Positions 8,802 through 17,191 of a DNA stretch of 44,267 nucleotides are shown one piece after another. Numbering within the stretch: position 1 is the first letter of the stretch; the number at the start of each line of letters is the position of its first letter. A program made the position numbers and the translations under genes. The DNA is from Candidatus Heimdallarchaeota archaeon LC_2 (GTDB lineage Archaea > Asgardarchaeota > Heimdallarchaeia > Heimdallarchaeales > Kariarchaeaceae), in contig MDVR01000043.1 of the NCBI GenBank assembly GCA_001940725.1, positions 1 through 44,267 of the forward strand. The letters run 5' to 3'. The notes under the pieces were generated by a model that saw nothing but the letters and a program-made list of their open reading frames with translations, did no database searches and had not been told where the DNA came from.

Positions 8802-8818
8802 CCCCGTACTACGTGGGG
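8802..8818 (-). promoter_or_regulatory. Small stem-loop upstream of xerA
   Basis: CCCCGT at 8802-8807 can pair with GTGGGG at 8813-8818 around a five-base loop (four C-G pairs and two wobble pairs). This is a rare GC-rich island in AT-rich DNA, 37-53 bp upstream of the xerA ATG. It could be part of the xerA leader or a protein-binding site. It does not resemble the archaeal dif consensus that I know. Confidence 0.3.
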
Positions 8819-8990
8819 AATATGAAGGTGTTTCTTCAGTTGTTTAATCTTAAAAGATTATTCCCTAATATCGATTTAATTCAATCATTGGAAGGTTATC
8901 TCATTATTACACAAAAGTTTCGAAATAAGTAATCATTCAAAAAATCACATATCTTCTATTTCATAAATTCATTCTTATTAACAAGTAATA

Positions 8991-9827
8991 GTGAAGATAG
9001 AACTCCCATATTATGAAATGGTACAATCAATTGATAATGAACTAGATGAAATAACTCCGTTATTTTTACTTCATACTTCACCATTGGATAAAACATATCT
9101 TCAGCAATCATTAGTTAAAGAATTTAAAAATTCAATTCCATTCTATTTTATCGATTTACCATCTCATGGTAAATCTCCTGATATCGAAAATAAAAATATG
9201 TCATTTAGGAATATGGCAGAAAAAATTGAAGAACTAAGGGTAAATTTAGGATTTGAGAAAATACACATCTATGGTCATGGAATCGGGGGTTTTGTTGCTC
9301 AGTATTTTTCAGCTTACCACAGAAATAGAGTGTCTTCATTAATATGTTCCAATACATCTCCAAATTATGATTATAGAGAAGAAATGGCATGGAAAATAAG
9401 AGGTCAATATGATAACAAAATAAAACAACAATTTGATTATTCTTATGGTAAAACTGACATAGATTCCCTAAAATCAAGATTCCTTACCAGCTTAGCTTTT
9501 CATTTTTCACCTGCAGATGAAAAGAAAGCAGAGTTCCTTATGAATTCAATTTCAAGATTTCCTCAAAATGCTTACATAATAATATCGAATTTTCTTATTC
9601 CAAAATTCGATATACGACAATATAATCAAAAACTCAAAATACCAGTATTGATAATATCTGGATCTAAAGATGTGTGGCCTAAAAAGATACTGAATTGGTA
9701 TAAGACTGATATTCCCCATTCAGATTTCATTGAATTTGATTCTTGCCATTTTCCTATGATAGATGAGCCAGCAGAATATTGGAACAAGATCAATATGTGG
9801 TTGGAAAATATTTCTCTGAGAGAATAG
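8991..9827 (+). CDS. Alpha/beta-hydrolase-fold protein lacking the serine nucleophile
   Basis: A 278-residue protein with the layout of the BioH/Ndr branch of alpha/beta hydrolases. It has an oxyanion-strand region FLLHTSP near residue 25, DLPSHGKSP near residue 55, and the nucleophile elbow IYGHGIGG at residues 93-100. The later acid LIISGSKDVWP has Asp227 and the histidine is His253. In active members the elbow reads G-H-S-x-G. Here the central residue is Gly97 (codon gga), so the normal Ser-Asp-His triad is incomplete. Ndr-like non-catalytic members are known, so a binding or regulatory role is possible. GTG start with no Shine-Dalgarno, about 225 bp from the divergent xerA. Confidence 0.8.
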   Translation: MKIELPYYEMVQSIDNELDEITPLFLLHTSPLDKTYLQQSLVKEFKNSIPFYFIDLPSHGKSPDIENKNMSFRNMAEKIEELRVNLGFEKIHIYGHGIGGFVAQYFSAYHRNRVSSLICSNTSPNYDYREEMAWKIRGQYDNKIKQQFDYSYGKTDIDSLKSRFLTSLAFHFSPADEKKAEFLMNSISRFPQNAYIIISNFLIPKFDIRQYNQKLKIPVLIISGSKDVWPKKILNWYKTDIPHSDFIEFDSCHFPMIDEPAEYWNKINMWLENISLRE

Positions 9828-9910
9828 AAGGATAAATTTTCATTCCTTGAATTGACATTCCAAATAAAAATTCAACAAAGTTTTAAAATTCTGTTTCTAA
9901 TTATTCATTA

Positions 9911-10402
9911 TTGACAAAAGTATGCTCCAATTGTAAAGCTTCTCTGTACAATGATCTACAATTCTGCACAACATGTGGAATGAATCTTGCATTAATGCCA
10001 CAAATCAAACCAACAAAATTATTGAAGGGAGAAAAAATTTATTTAGTGTTGATCATAGGATCTTTGATAGGAGAAATTATTCTATTTTCAATCCGTAGGA
10101 ACGAATTTTTCGTGAATCCTTTATATTTCGTTGCACCTCTCTTATTGGGATTAGTAAAAAATCAAGAATATGTTAAATATGGAACCATCTCATCAGAATT
10201 TAAGAAATCTGTATTTTTACTCATTTTAATAATATTATTCATTTTTATCTGGGAATCCAACCCAGAAAATCCTTTAGGTGATCTGATACTAATATTACTT
10301 GGACCCATAATTTTTGCGATGATTATGCTAATGTTCTTTATTGCTAACTTGGTTTTCTATTCTGTAGGTCATATATTGTTTAAAATTTTTAGAAGAAGCT
10401 AA
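9911..10402 (+). CDS. Zinc-ribbon membrane protein
   Basis: A 163-residue protein with no function I can name. The N-terminal zinc ribbon has Cys5-x2-Cys8 and Cys19-x2-Cys22. After a short basic linker come four hydrophobic segments (about residues 42-60, 68-85, 98-117 and 124-158, the last probably two). TTG is the most upstream start and sits directly before the ribbon. The body is Ile/Leu/Phe-rich with few charges. It follows the hydrolase gene in the same direction after 83 bp. Confidence 0.7.
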   Translation: MTKVCSNCKASLYNDLQFCTTCGMNLALMPQIKPTKLLKGEKIYLVLIIGSLIGEIILFSIRRNEFFVNPLYFVAPLLLGLVKNQEYVKYGTISSEFKKSVFLLILIILFIFIWESNPENPLGDLILILLGPIIFAMIMLMFFIANLVFYSVGHILFKIFRRS

Positions 10403-10617
10403 TTTTATCATTGAAATAATTTTGTGAAAATCAAATCTTGAAATTTGGATCAATAGATTTGAATTGCGCTTAGCCTCAGCTATACGTAGTTAATTAAAAT
10501 CTGTGGAAGTTGGAAATTATATTGTTTTGAGACTTGAAATCGAAAAATAGGCATTTAAGTGAAAAATTTGATCGATCGATTTATTAAATCAGGCTATACT
10601 GTTAATTTGAAGTCGTT

Positions 10618-11205
10618 ATGATAGATATTATCTCCTTCTTAGATAATTATGATTCCGTTGTTTTAGCAATTATAATTTTGATTATTTTAATTGTCGAGGT
10701 ATTTCTCCTTTCATTTCCTAAAGAAATTGTGATGCTATATGCAGGATTTGTTTTTGGGACAGTTACTGGAGGTTTAATCAATCTAATTGGATTATTTGGT
10801 GCAGCGGTGTTAGGATACGAAGGGGGATACTATGGGAGGTTTGGTTTAGAAAAGAAGAAAAATCACCCAATATTACAAAAGTATCAAAATTGGCTTGATG
10901 CCAGGGGACTTAAAGCCCTTGTATTTTTTAGAATTTTTCCTTTTACACCTAATGATATTCTAAGTATAAGTTCTGGATTTTCTAAACTAAAACGAACCCC
11001 ATATCTCATTATTACATTTATCACAGCAATTCCTTATGCATTTGCAATTGCTTACATTGGCAGTGAAGAATTGGACACTCTGAAGGATTATATTCCTGAA
11101 GCATTTGATCCTGTTAATTGGGCAATTAGTTTTGTTATAGTTTTAATTATTGCGATTTATATCGTCAAAAGGGGAACTATTGATAATAGCAGAATCAATG
11201 AATAA
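10618..11205 (+). CDS. TVP38/TMEM64-DedA family membrane protein (VTT domain)
   Basis: A 195-residue integral membrane protein of the SNARE-associated/VTT family (DedA, TVP38, TMEM64, VMP1). Characterised members act as lipid scramblases or affect membrane homeostasis. The family core is visible: a reentrant segment GFVFGTVTGGLINLIGLFGA near residues 43-62, GRFG near residue 77, and the conserved FFRIFPFTPND near residues 100-110. Two further transmembrane segments follow, at about 124-142 and 165-185. Length matches single-domain archaeal members. ATG start. A 215 bp spacer before it contains no other gene. Confidence 0.82.
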   Translation: MIDIISFLDNYDSVVLAIIILIILIVEVFLLSFPKEIVMLYAGFVFGTVTGGLINLIGLFGAAVLGYEGGYYGRFGLEKKKNHPILQKYQNWLDARGLKALVFFRIFPFTPNDILSISSGFSKLKRTPYLIITFITAIPYAFAIAYIGSEELDTLKDYIPEAFDPVNWAISFVIVLIIAIYIVKRGTIDNSRINE

Positions 11206-11277
11206 TTATCGTTCATGATCAATGAAATATCACTCAGAAGATCAAATTTCACATGAAATACTTATTTATTTTCACTT

Positions 11278-11952
11278 ATGAAATTAAACGTGAATGTTTC
11301 AATTTCAAATAATCTTCAACAAGAATTTCCAGATTTGAAAATAGCCATCATGAAGGTAAAAAACATAGACTATCAATCTGATGAGACTAAATTAAAGCAA
11401 GAAAAACAGAAAATCGAGAAATTCATAGGAACAAATTATCAAGATGTGAAAAACCTAGATGTCATAAAAAGTTACAATCAATTTTTTAAGAAATTCGGAA
11501 AAGTATATCCAATTCAATATCAAATCCAATCAATAATAGATGGAAAAGGGTTACCATCAACAATCAAGGTAGTAGAGGCAATGTTTATGGCAGAATTACA
11601 AACTATGTTTTTAACAGCAGGACATGATTTGGATAAAATTGAAGGAAATCTGAAAGTTGAGTTGACTGATGGTGATGAGAAATACCTCAAAATAAATCAA
11701 AAAGACCAGATCCTAAAGCCTAAGGATCTAATTTGCAGTGATAACCGAGGAATAATTTCAAGTGTTTTGTATGGACCTGATTTCAGAACAAGGATAACAA
11801 AAAATACAGAAAATTGTCTCTTCTTTTCTTATTTCCCATATGGACAGGATGATGCGAATATTAATGGACATTTCAATTCAATTCTCAAATATATCAAAAT
11901 AATCTCAACTACAAATCTTCTAACATCTGAAATTGAAATATTCGAGTCTTAA
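11278..11952 (+). CDS. B3/4 domain protein (tRNA-editing-type domain)
   Basis: A 224-residue stand-alone B3/4 domain protein, the fold found in the editing region of phenylalanyl-tRNA synthetase beta chains. Supporting features are SYNQFFKKFGKVYPIQYQIQ near residue 63, a LP-x-I-x-x-VVEAMF stretch, LTAGHDLDKIEG near residue 120 and the later DNRGIISS. In related proteins the Gly-His-Asp segment lies in the ligand pocket. Stand-alone members are proposed to act on mischarged tRNA or free amino acids, but none is well characterised that I can cite. ATG start, probably leaderless. Confidence 0.75.
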   Translation: MKLNVNVSISNNLQQEFPDLKIAIMKVKNIDYQSDETKLKQEKQKIEKFIGTNYQDVKNLDVIKSYNQFFKKFGKVYPIQYQIQSIIDGKGLPSTIKVVEAMFMAELQTMFLTAGHDLDKIEGNLKVELTDGDEKYLKINQKDQILKPKDLICSDNRGIISSVLYGPDFRTRITKNTENCLFFSYFPYGQDDANINGHFNSILKYIKIISTTNLLTSEIEIFES

Positions 11953-12288
11953 GTTTTACTCCTTTAACCATTGAAAGAAAAGTTATTGAATCACCCATGG
12001 ACTTCGATTTTTTTACAGAGTTTGTTGATATTATGTGTGGTCATTCAGGATTAATAGATTGATACGAAAATTATAAACAGAATGTTTAAGATAGATCTGA
12101 GTCCTAAATAATGAATACTCAATGGTTGATGATAATTCAGAGATTATTTAATCTCTATATTCCTTAGATTTAAGTAATAATGAGGTTGCTTTTGTTTATT
12201 TGGTCTTGATACTGAAATTCATGAATTCGTGAATAGCTAAAAGGAAATGAAAGCTTGAGTTTTGGTGAATTAAGGAATTGATAGGAGC
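11953..12288. other. Gene-free stretch with one perfect hairpin
   Basis: About 335 bp without a coding frame I believe in. AGAGATT at 12139-12145 and AATCTCT at 12150-12156 form a seven-pair hairpin with loop ATTT. A TGATGA word at 12127-12132 resembles a box C, but no correctly placed box D (CTGA) follows, so I do not call a C/D RNA. The rest is AT-rich and unremarkable. Confidence 0.4.
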
Positions 12289-12420
12289 TTACCGACGATT
12301 TGCTTTTTGTTTCGCTTTCTTCCCTTTTCCCTTCATTTGCTCTGTCCCTTTTCCAAACGGATTGCCAGCGTCAGCCTTTTTTTTATCAATTTCGCTTTGA
12401 GATGGTGATTTCTTTGACAT
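12289..12420 (-). CDS. Small basic protein, 43 residues
   Basis: A short open frame runs from ATG 12420 to TAA 12289-12291. The product is strongly basic, starts MSKKSPSQSEIDKKKADAGN and ends in a run of Lys/Gln/Arg after a Gly-Lys-rich middle. Two things favour a real gene. Its codons are richer in G and C than the surrounding non-coding DNA. A TATA-like AAATATATTTT also lies about 45 bp upstream on the minus strand. Such Lys-rich tails suggest RNA or ribosome binding, but I recognise no family. There is no clear Shine-Dalgarno. Confidence 0.5.
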   Translation of the reverse strand: MSKKSPSQSEIDKKKADAGNPFGKGTEQMKGKGKKAKQKANRR

Positions 12421-12650
12421 CAATAAATAATTCGTGAAGTTAATAAAAAACTTATGGCTAAAATATATTTCTCTCTTTATTGCAAATTAATTTGCAGTCA
12501 CGATCTACAAAGTGGAGAGGTTTGTTTTAATACATCTCTAGCATTTTCTCGTCAATTAAAGAATCAAGAATCCTATTTCACTTAATTTCAAAATTAGCAA
12601 AAAAAGCGGCAATTTAAATTACTTAATATGAGATATTTCGCTAGATGTTC

Positions 12651-13043
12651 CTAATTTCCTTTCTCTTTTTCGGCCATTTCAGCTCGAACTTTATCCATGT
12701 CTAACTCAATTAGTTGTTTAAATACGTCTACAAAGGCTGCCTTTGGTTGCGCACCCACAAAACGACCCACAGGAACTCCTTCTTTGAAAGCCCAGAAAGT
12801 AGGAATTGATGAAGCACCGTACTTCATAGCAATTTGTCTGTTAGCATCTGTGTCTACTTTCCCAACCCATACTTTACCTTCATATTCTCCAGCTAGTTCG
12901 TCGAGGATTGGACCAACCATCTTACAGGGTCCACACCACTCAGCCCAAAAATCTACTACCATTATAGGTGTGTTCTGAATATAATCTTCGAAATCTCCCT
13001 CAGAAAGGACTATTGGTTTTGATGTTGCTGCTGTTGTACTCAT
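12651..13043 (-). CDS. trxA: Thioredoxin
   Basis: A 130-residue thioredoxin that reduces protein disulfides. The active site WCGPC lies at residues 36-40 within VVDFWAEWCGPCK. VGKVDTDANRQIAMKYG and SIPTFWAFKEGVPVGRFVGA with the cis-proline follow. The N-terminal arm is about 10 residues longer than in E. coli thioredoxin, and a charged C-terminal tail ends in EKEKGN. It is cytosolic, with no signal peptide. AAGGAG lies about 13 bases upstream of the ATG, slightly far for a Shine-Dalgarno. Its reductase is not in this window. Confidence 0.95.
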   Translation of the reverse strand: MSTTAATSKPIVLSEGDFEDYIQNTPIMVVDFWAEWCGPCKMVGPILDELAGEYEGKVWVGKVDTDANRQIAMKYGASSIPTFWAFKEGVPVGRFVGAQPKAAFVDVFKQLIELDMDKVRAEMAEKEKGN

Positions 13044-13376
13044 AATTTATTTCATTCTCCTTTCACGAATAGTATTTAATTGTTCTTCAGAAGAACCACT
13101 ATCCATACTAAACTTTAGCTACCCTTACATATAAAGTATAAGTTGTGCTTAAACAACTACAATTCATTATCTGCTCTAATTAAATAAATATAATAATTTT
13201 CAAATCAAAAATAGAATAATATAATAAATAAAGTAATAATAAAGCATTACTTTTTTTGCTTAGGAATATAATTGCCTAATTAAAAAAAAAAGCCTAAATG
13301 ATCATTTCATTACTTTTAACAGAAATCAATATCCAACGATGTGATATTTTATTAAATATAATTCAATAGTTCAAAT
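13044..13376. other. Divergent intergenic region
   Basis: About 330 bp separate thioredoxin (leftward) from a small zinc-finger gene (rightward). The region is very AT-rich, with long A/T runs including an A-rich tract at 13281-13291. It should contain two divergent promoters. Many TATA-like words make it impossible to choose. No gene, repeat array or RNA-like hairpin is evident. Confidence 0.4.
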
Positions 13377-13676
13377 ATGACAAACTTGTGTATCAACTGC
13401 TCACAAATAACAACTAATGATAGTGATTTTTGTAATTCCTGTATGGATAAAATGGAAGCTGGAGTGGAAATGAGTGTGCACTCGACAAATGCAAATATTA
13501 TTGATACCAAGTCTCATGGCCTCTTTCAGACAAGAAATGTTACTGGTAAAATATTAAGTGATGATGAAGATCTTATCGCAAATTTGCATAGAAATAATGA
13601 TCAAGGTAATTATTACTTTTGGATGTTTATTCTTGTAATAATTTTCTTCATGGTTTTAATTGCCGTGATAAATTAA
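13377..13676 (+). CDS. Small tail-anchored zinc-finger protein
   Basis: A 99-residue protein of unknown function. An N-terminal treble-clef-like or zinc-ribbon motif has Cys5-x2-Cys8 and Cys19-x2-Cys22. A polar middle follows and a single C-terminal transmembrane helix (about residues 78-98) ends two residues before the stop, so it should be tail-anchored with the finger in the cytosol. ATG start. It precedes a winged-helix regulator by 100 bp in the same direction, and the two might share a transcript. Confidence 0.65.
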   Translation: MTNLCINCSQITTNDSDFCNSCMDKMEAGVEMSVHSTNANIIDTKSHGLFQTRNVTGKILSDDEDLIANLHRNNDQGNYYFWMFILVIIFFMVLIAVIN

Positions 13677-13776
13677 ACCAAGACATTTCTAATATTTACC
13701 AATTTATTTAACCAAAACAAAAGCGAAATTCTAAAGCTTAATGAATTAACTTGCTGATATGGAATTTGAATTTTAA

Positions 13777-14262
13777 TTGCCTAAATCAACTAAGAGGCTC
13801 ATTTCTCAAAGATGGGATGAGGAATTTTCAGAAAAAATGAAAAAAATTGCTTCAAAGTTGAACGTTACCACAACTGATCTAACCATAGAAAGTTTAGAGT
13901 TCATTGCTAATCTTGTCGAAAATAAACCTAAATTGATGAAAGATCCACGAACAAGAAAAGAATTACTACAATATATCCTTGATTTCGATTTTTCTAGAAA
14001 GCTAGTTTCAGAGACGCAAATGAAAAACATGGGTTCTAAGAATATCAGAGGACCACATAAAGGCTATATTATCGATCGTATAACTTTATATCTGATAGAA
14101 AACGAAGGTCAATCATTTTCTTCCACACAATTAGCTAAAATATTAGAAATTCCTCAGCCTACTGTACGTACATATATTCGTAAGTTGGTATTGGTTAATA
14201 GCAAATTTATAATTATCAAGGGTCGACCCAATTTTATAAGCTACAACTCTAAAAAAGAATAA
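13777..14262 (+). CDS. Winged-helix DNA-binding protein
   Basis: A 161-residue probable transcription regulator. The N-terminal half (about 1-75) is helical and charged. The C-terminal part (about 90-160) looks like a winged helix. It has an opening helix IDRITLYLIENEG, then FSSTQLAKILEIPQPTVRTYIRKL as helix-turn-helix around residues 112-136, and finally strands FIIIKGRPNFISY as the wing. TTG start, no clear Shine-Dalgarno. It ends two bases before the end of the convergent longin-like gene at 14264. The target is unknown. Confidence 0.65.
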   Translation: MPKSTKRLISQRWDEEFSEKMKKIASKLNVTTTDLTIESLEFIANLVENKPKLMKDPRTRKELLQYILDFDFSRKLVSETQMKNMGSKNIRGPHKGYIIDRITLYLIENEGQSFSSTQLAKILEIPQPTVRTYIRKLVLVNSKFIIIKGRPNFISYNSKKE

Positions 14263-14263
14263 A

Positions 14264-16150
14264 TCAATAATTTTGTACAGATAATAAAGCTGCCTTGAAA
14301 ACTTCCTCGACTTTCGGTTTTACATTTTCAAAATCTAGAGAATAACCGTCCCAGTGTTTAAGCTCAGGATAGTTTGTTTCCATGAATTTAACCACTGTAA
14401 TCAATGCTTGTCTAATAACATTTAAATCTCGATCTACCAATAAAGCTCCAATACATACACTGGATTTTTCTATCATTATTTGGGTTGTACCAGCATCAAC
14501 CATTCGTAAATGGCTTTCAGAACTAGTTACTTCAGTCATAATCGCCATAATTGCGGATAATGCACCGGAAAATAGATCATCATTGGTTGAAACAGAATTA
14601 TCCCAATTTTCTGCACCAACTTCACCTCCAATAATTAATCGTCCATCGTTTGCAATTAATAATATAACTGGGGTTGGAAGAGGGATCATAGCGGAAACTC
14701 TACTTGATAAATATTTTAATAATTCTATCTCATTTTCTCTAGTAAGTTCCCCACTGTCAATTACATCAAGCTGCTTAATGATTTCATCTATTGTGACATT
14801 TACATAGTCTGTGTTAATTTGACTCAAAATACTTGTGGTCATTGAAATAATTTCATCACGCCTGTCAGAAATATCTGTTGCTCTATGGACTTTGTCGGCG
14901 TGGCTGTATGCTTGGAGTAACCTCCCTAATGCACCCCAAGATTGATATTCTGATGATGATAGATCATTTTCTAATCTAGAAATCACTGCTGCGCTACTTA
15001 ACATATTAGCCCATTTGATTTCTTGTTTTGCAGCTAGATGAGAATATAGAATGCTAATTTCAGGATTACCATTTTGATTTGCAATGGATGATGCGGTCAT
15101 CAATTCTCTTGTTGCAATTTCGGGGCTATAATTTTCAGAAGCCCTACGTCCTATAAACCAATGTGCCTCAGCTTTGTTCATTGAAGGAAAGGTAGCGGTT
15201 TCAGAAATCATTATTGCCATCATATAAAGATCTTCAGACGTTAAATAATCATTAAGTAGATAGAATGCATAACCTTGCAAACAATAATATTCTTCTCGGT
15301 CGATTTGAGTTGCAGCTTCTAAACTACCATCATCAATAGGTGAAAGAATATCAATAATTTCGAATCCATTATCAACCCCTCTTAATTTAGATATACTAGC
15401 ATTTCTGACCCGACAAGAAATTTCTAAAGCTAATCGCTCGAATACAACTGATAAATTCGCAATTCTATCAAAAAGAATGGAAGAATGTGAAAAATCTTGA
15501 TTTTCCAAAATTCGAGAGGCAATTACAAAAGCTGAATCTAATAACACATCTGCATCAGTTTCTTTTGTGATTCTGGTTAACATTTGCATAGTTGCATTGA
15601 AAGTACAGATATCTGAAGAAAGTTCTTTACTTGTTCCAATTATTGCTAAAAGTGTTGCAATTTGTTCTATTGGTTCATTTTCTAATTTGCACTCTCTCAA
15701 AAAATCCAAGGCAGAAATTGGATCAGGTGAATCAATAATTACTGAGCTGATAGTTTTCATCTCAGCTTCTTGAGTATATAGAATTTTTATTTCACTATAA
15801 AATTTCTTTGCAGTATACACACCTCCTCGATTGGCTACATCCCTGATAATATTGATAAGTTTATCATCAAAATTTCCTTCTTTGAGAATAACGGTAAAAA
15901 TTGTTGAGCTGTCTATAACAGGTCTATCTGTGATATATATTTTTTCACCACTAGAGAGAGTGTATCTACGGCTCATGCTAAATTCGGGATCAGTCATAAT
16001 TCGTTGTAAACGCATATACAAAGCTCTAAGTTGGCCATCAGTATAACTATAACTTGGATCAAATGGTAAGCTCCAGACGGGTATACCATGCCTCATCTCT
16101 CCAATTAGTACTATGGCTGCTAATTCATTACTATCGTTAATGTTAAGCAA
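14264..16150 (-). CDS. Large protein with longin/roadblock-like ends and a helical-repeat middle
   Basis: A 628-residue cytosolic protein. The C-terminal region from about residue 490 opens with ILLIANDGRLIIGGEVG. It then has DDLFSGALSAIMAIMTEV, a strand with MVDAGTTQIMIEKS, SVCIGALLVDRD, and a closing helix reaching PELKHWDG. This strand-helix-strand-strand-helix order is that of longin-type domains common in Asgard archaea. The N-terminal 110 residues (IVLIGEMRHGIPVWSLPFD, later ITDRPVIDSSTIFTVIL) show a similar, weaker pattern. Between them lie about 350 residues of helix pairs with many Ala and Leu, TPR-like. No membrane segment. TTG start. I infer a scaffold or small-GTPase regulator. 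The longin calls rest on pattern only. Confidence 0.6.
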   Translation of the reverse strand: MLNINDSNELAAIVLIGEMRHGIPVWSLPFDPSYSYTDGQLRALYMRLQRIMTDPEFSMSRRYTLSSGEKIYITDRPVIDSSTIFTVILKEGNFDDKLINIIRDVANRGGVYTAKKFYSEIKILYTQEAEMKTISSVIIDSPDPISALDFLRECKLENEPIEQIATLLAIIGTSKELSSDICTFNATMQMLTRITKETDADVLLDSAFVIASRILENQDFSHSSILFDRIANLSVVFERLALEISCRVRNASISKLRGVDNGFEIIDILSPIDDGSLEAATQIDREEYYCLQGYAFYLLNDYLTSEDLYMMAIMISETATFPSMNKAEAHWFIGRRASENYSPEIATRELMTASSIANQNGNPEISILYSHLAAKQEIKWANMLSSAAVISRLENDLSSSEYQSWGALGRLLQAYSHADKVHRATDISDRRDEIISMTTSILSQINTDYVNVTIDEIIKQLDVIDSGELTRENEIELLKYLSSRVSAMIPLPTPVILLIANDGRLIIGGEVGAENWDNSVSTNDDLFSGALSAIMAIMTEVTSSESHLRMVDAGTTQIMIEKSSVCIGALLVDRDLNVIRQALITVVKFMETNYPELKHWDGYSLDFENVKPKVEEVFKAALLSVQNY

Positions 16151-16294
16151 GAACTAATCTCTCAATTATTTTCTCTCTAGTCAATTAATAAACAAATCGG
16201 TCGTTTAATCCACCTAAGAAAACACTAGCGTAAAATGTGAAAGAAGCATTGGTCAAATCACAAACATTATTTTTATACAAATTAATTCTTACAA

Positions 16295-17053
16295 GTGAAA
16301 AAAGCGAATCTTAACGTTTTTTTATTATTCATTTTTTTGATCATTCCAATACCCAATTCTAATGGAGCTGTTCCACTAATCATGGATGGTAATATTACAA
16401 ATGGAGAATGGGATGAAAGTTACTCTCAAACAATCCGAATGAGTATTGGAATTGATATTTCATTAAAAACACAATATACTGAAACTGATGCTTATTTCCT
16501 CGTAACATTTTCCAAAAATTCACCAGGCGATGAAATAAATAGAGATCCTAGCACAGGTAGTCATGATTATTTTGGTATTGAATTTGATAATAATAATGAC
16601 GGAGCTATAATGGGAACAGAAGGAAGCCCAGATGACATGATTTTAATTGATTATGATCGGGTCGGTGCTTTGGATATGTATTCTCACTCATATCATGTGT
16701 TTATTGATGAAAATAATCAAGGAACAAATAATGTTGAAGGCCAATCAAATGATGTTGATGGATTTTTAATATATGAATTTAGAAAATCATTAAATTCAAC
16801 TGACAGTAAAGGATTCGATATCTCGCTAAAAGAAGGTGATAAATATTACATAATGCCCGCAATTTGGGATGACGAATTTTTAGGAGAAACAACTACCACC
16901 ATAAATACCCAAATTGGGAATACAATTTTCATTGAAATGATCGTTGGTGAACCAGCAGAAACTTTTACTCAAAATATCTTTATAGGATTTGCAATTGCCA
17001 TATCATTAGGTGTATTCGGACTACTTATTTATCTAAAATCAAGATCTACTTAA
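16295..17053 (+). CDS. Secreted, membrane-anchored DOMON/CBM9-like protein
   Basis: A 252-residue exported protein. A signal peptide covers about residues 1-24 (basic start, hydrophobic core). The domain begins LIMDGNITNGEWDESY, the usual opening of CBM9/DOMON-like sandwiches (IDG-x-I-x-x-x-EW). It has alternating strands and Asp/Asn-rich loops such as FGIEFDNNNDGAIMG, which may bind calcium. A single C-terminal helix (about 228-247) followed by KSRST anchors it outside the membrane. Related domains bind sugars or heme. No heme-ligand pattern is evident to me. GTG start. Divergent from the longin-like gene with 144 bp between them. Confidence 0.7.
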   Translation: MKKANLNVFLLFIFLIIPIPNSNGAVPLIMDGNITNGEWDESYSQTIRMSIGIDISLKTQYTETDAYFLVTFSKNSPGDEINRDPSTGSHDYFGIEFDNNNDGAIMGTEGSPDDMILIDYDRVGALDMYSHSYHVFIDENNQGTNNVEGQSNDVDGFLIYEFRKSLNSTDSKGFDISLKEGDKYYIMPAIWDDEFLGETTTTINTQIGNTIFIEMIVGEPAETFTQNIFIGFAIAISLGVFGLLIYLKSRST

Positions 17054-17191
17054 ATTGAAGATAATTATTCTCATCCAAATATCAAAATAGGAATTTTCTC
17101 TTTCTGATGACACTTAAAGTAATTCCTTAATTAGTGGTGTGCTTGAATTAACTTGTTTTAAAGTAATGTATGATTAAAGCGTGGATTAGTT

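Noticed and set aside
12127..12156. Box C/D RNA
   Set aside because: TGATGA is present but no CTGA box D is found at a suitable distance.
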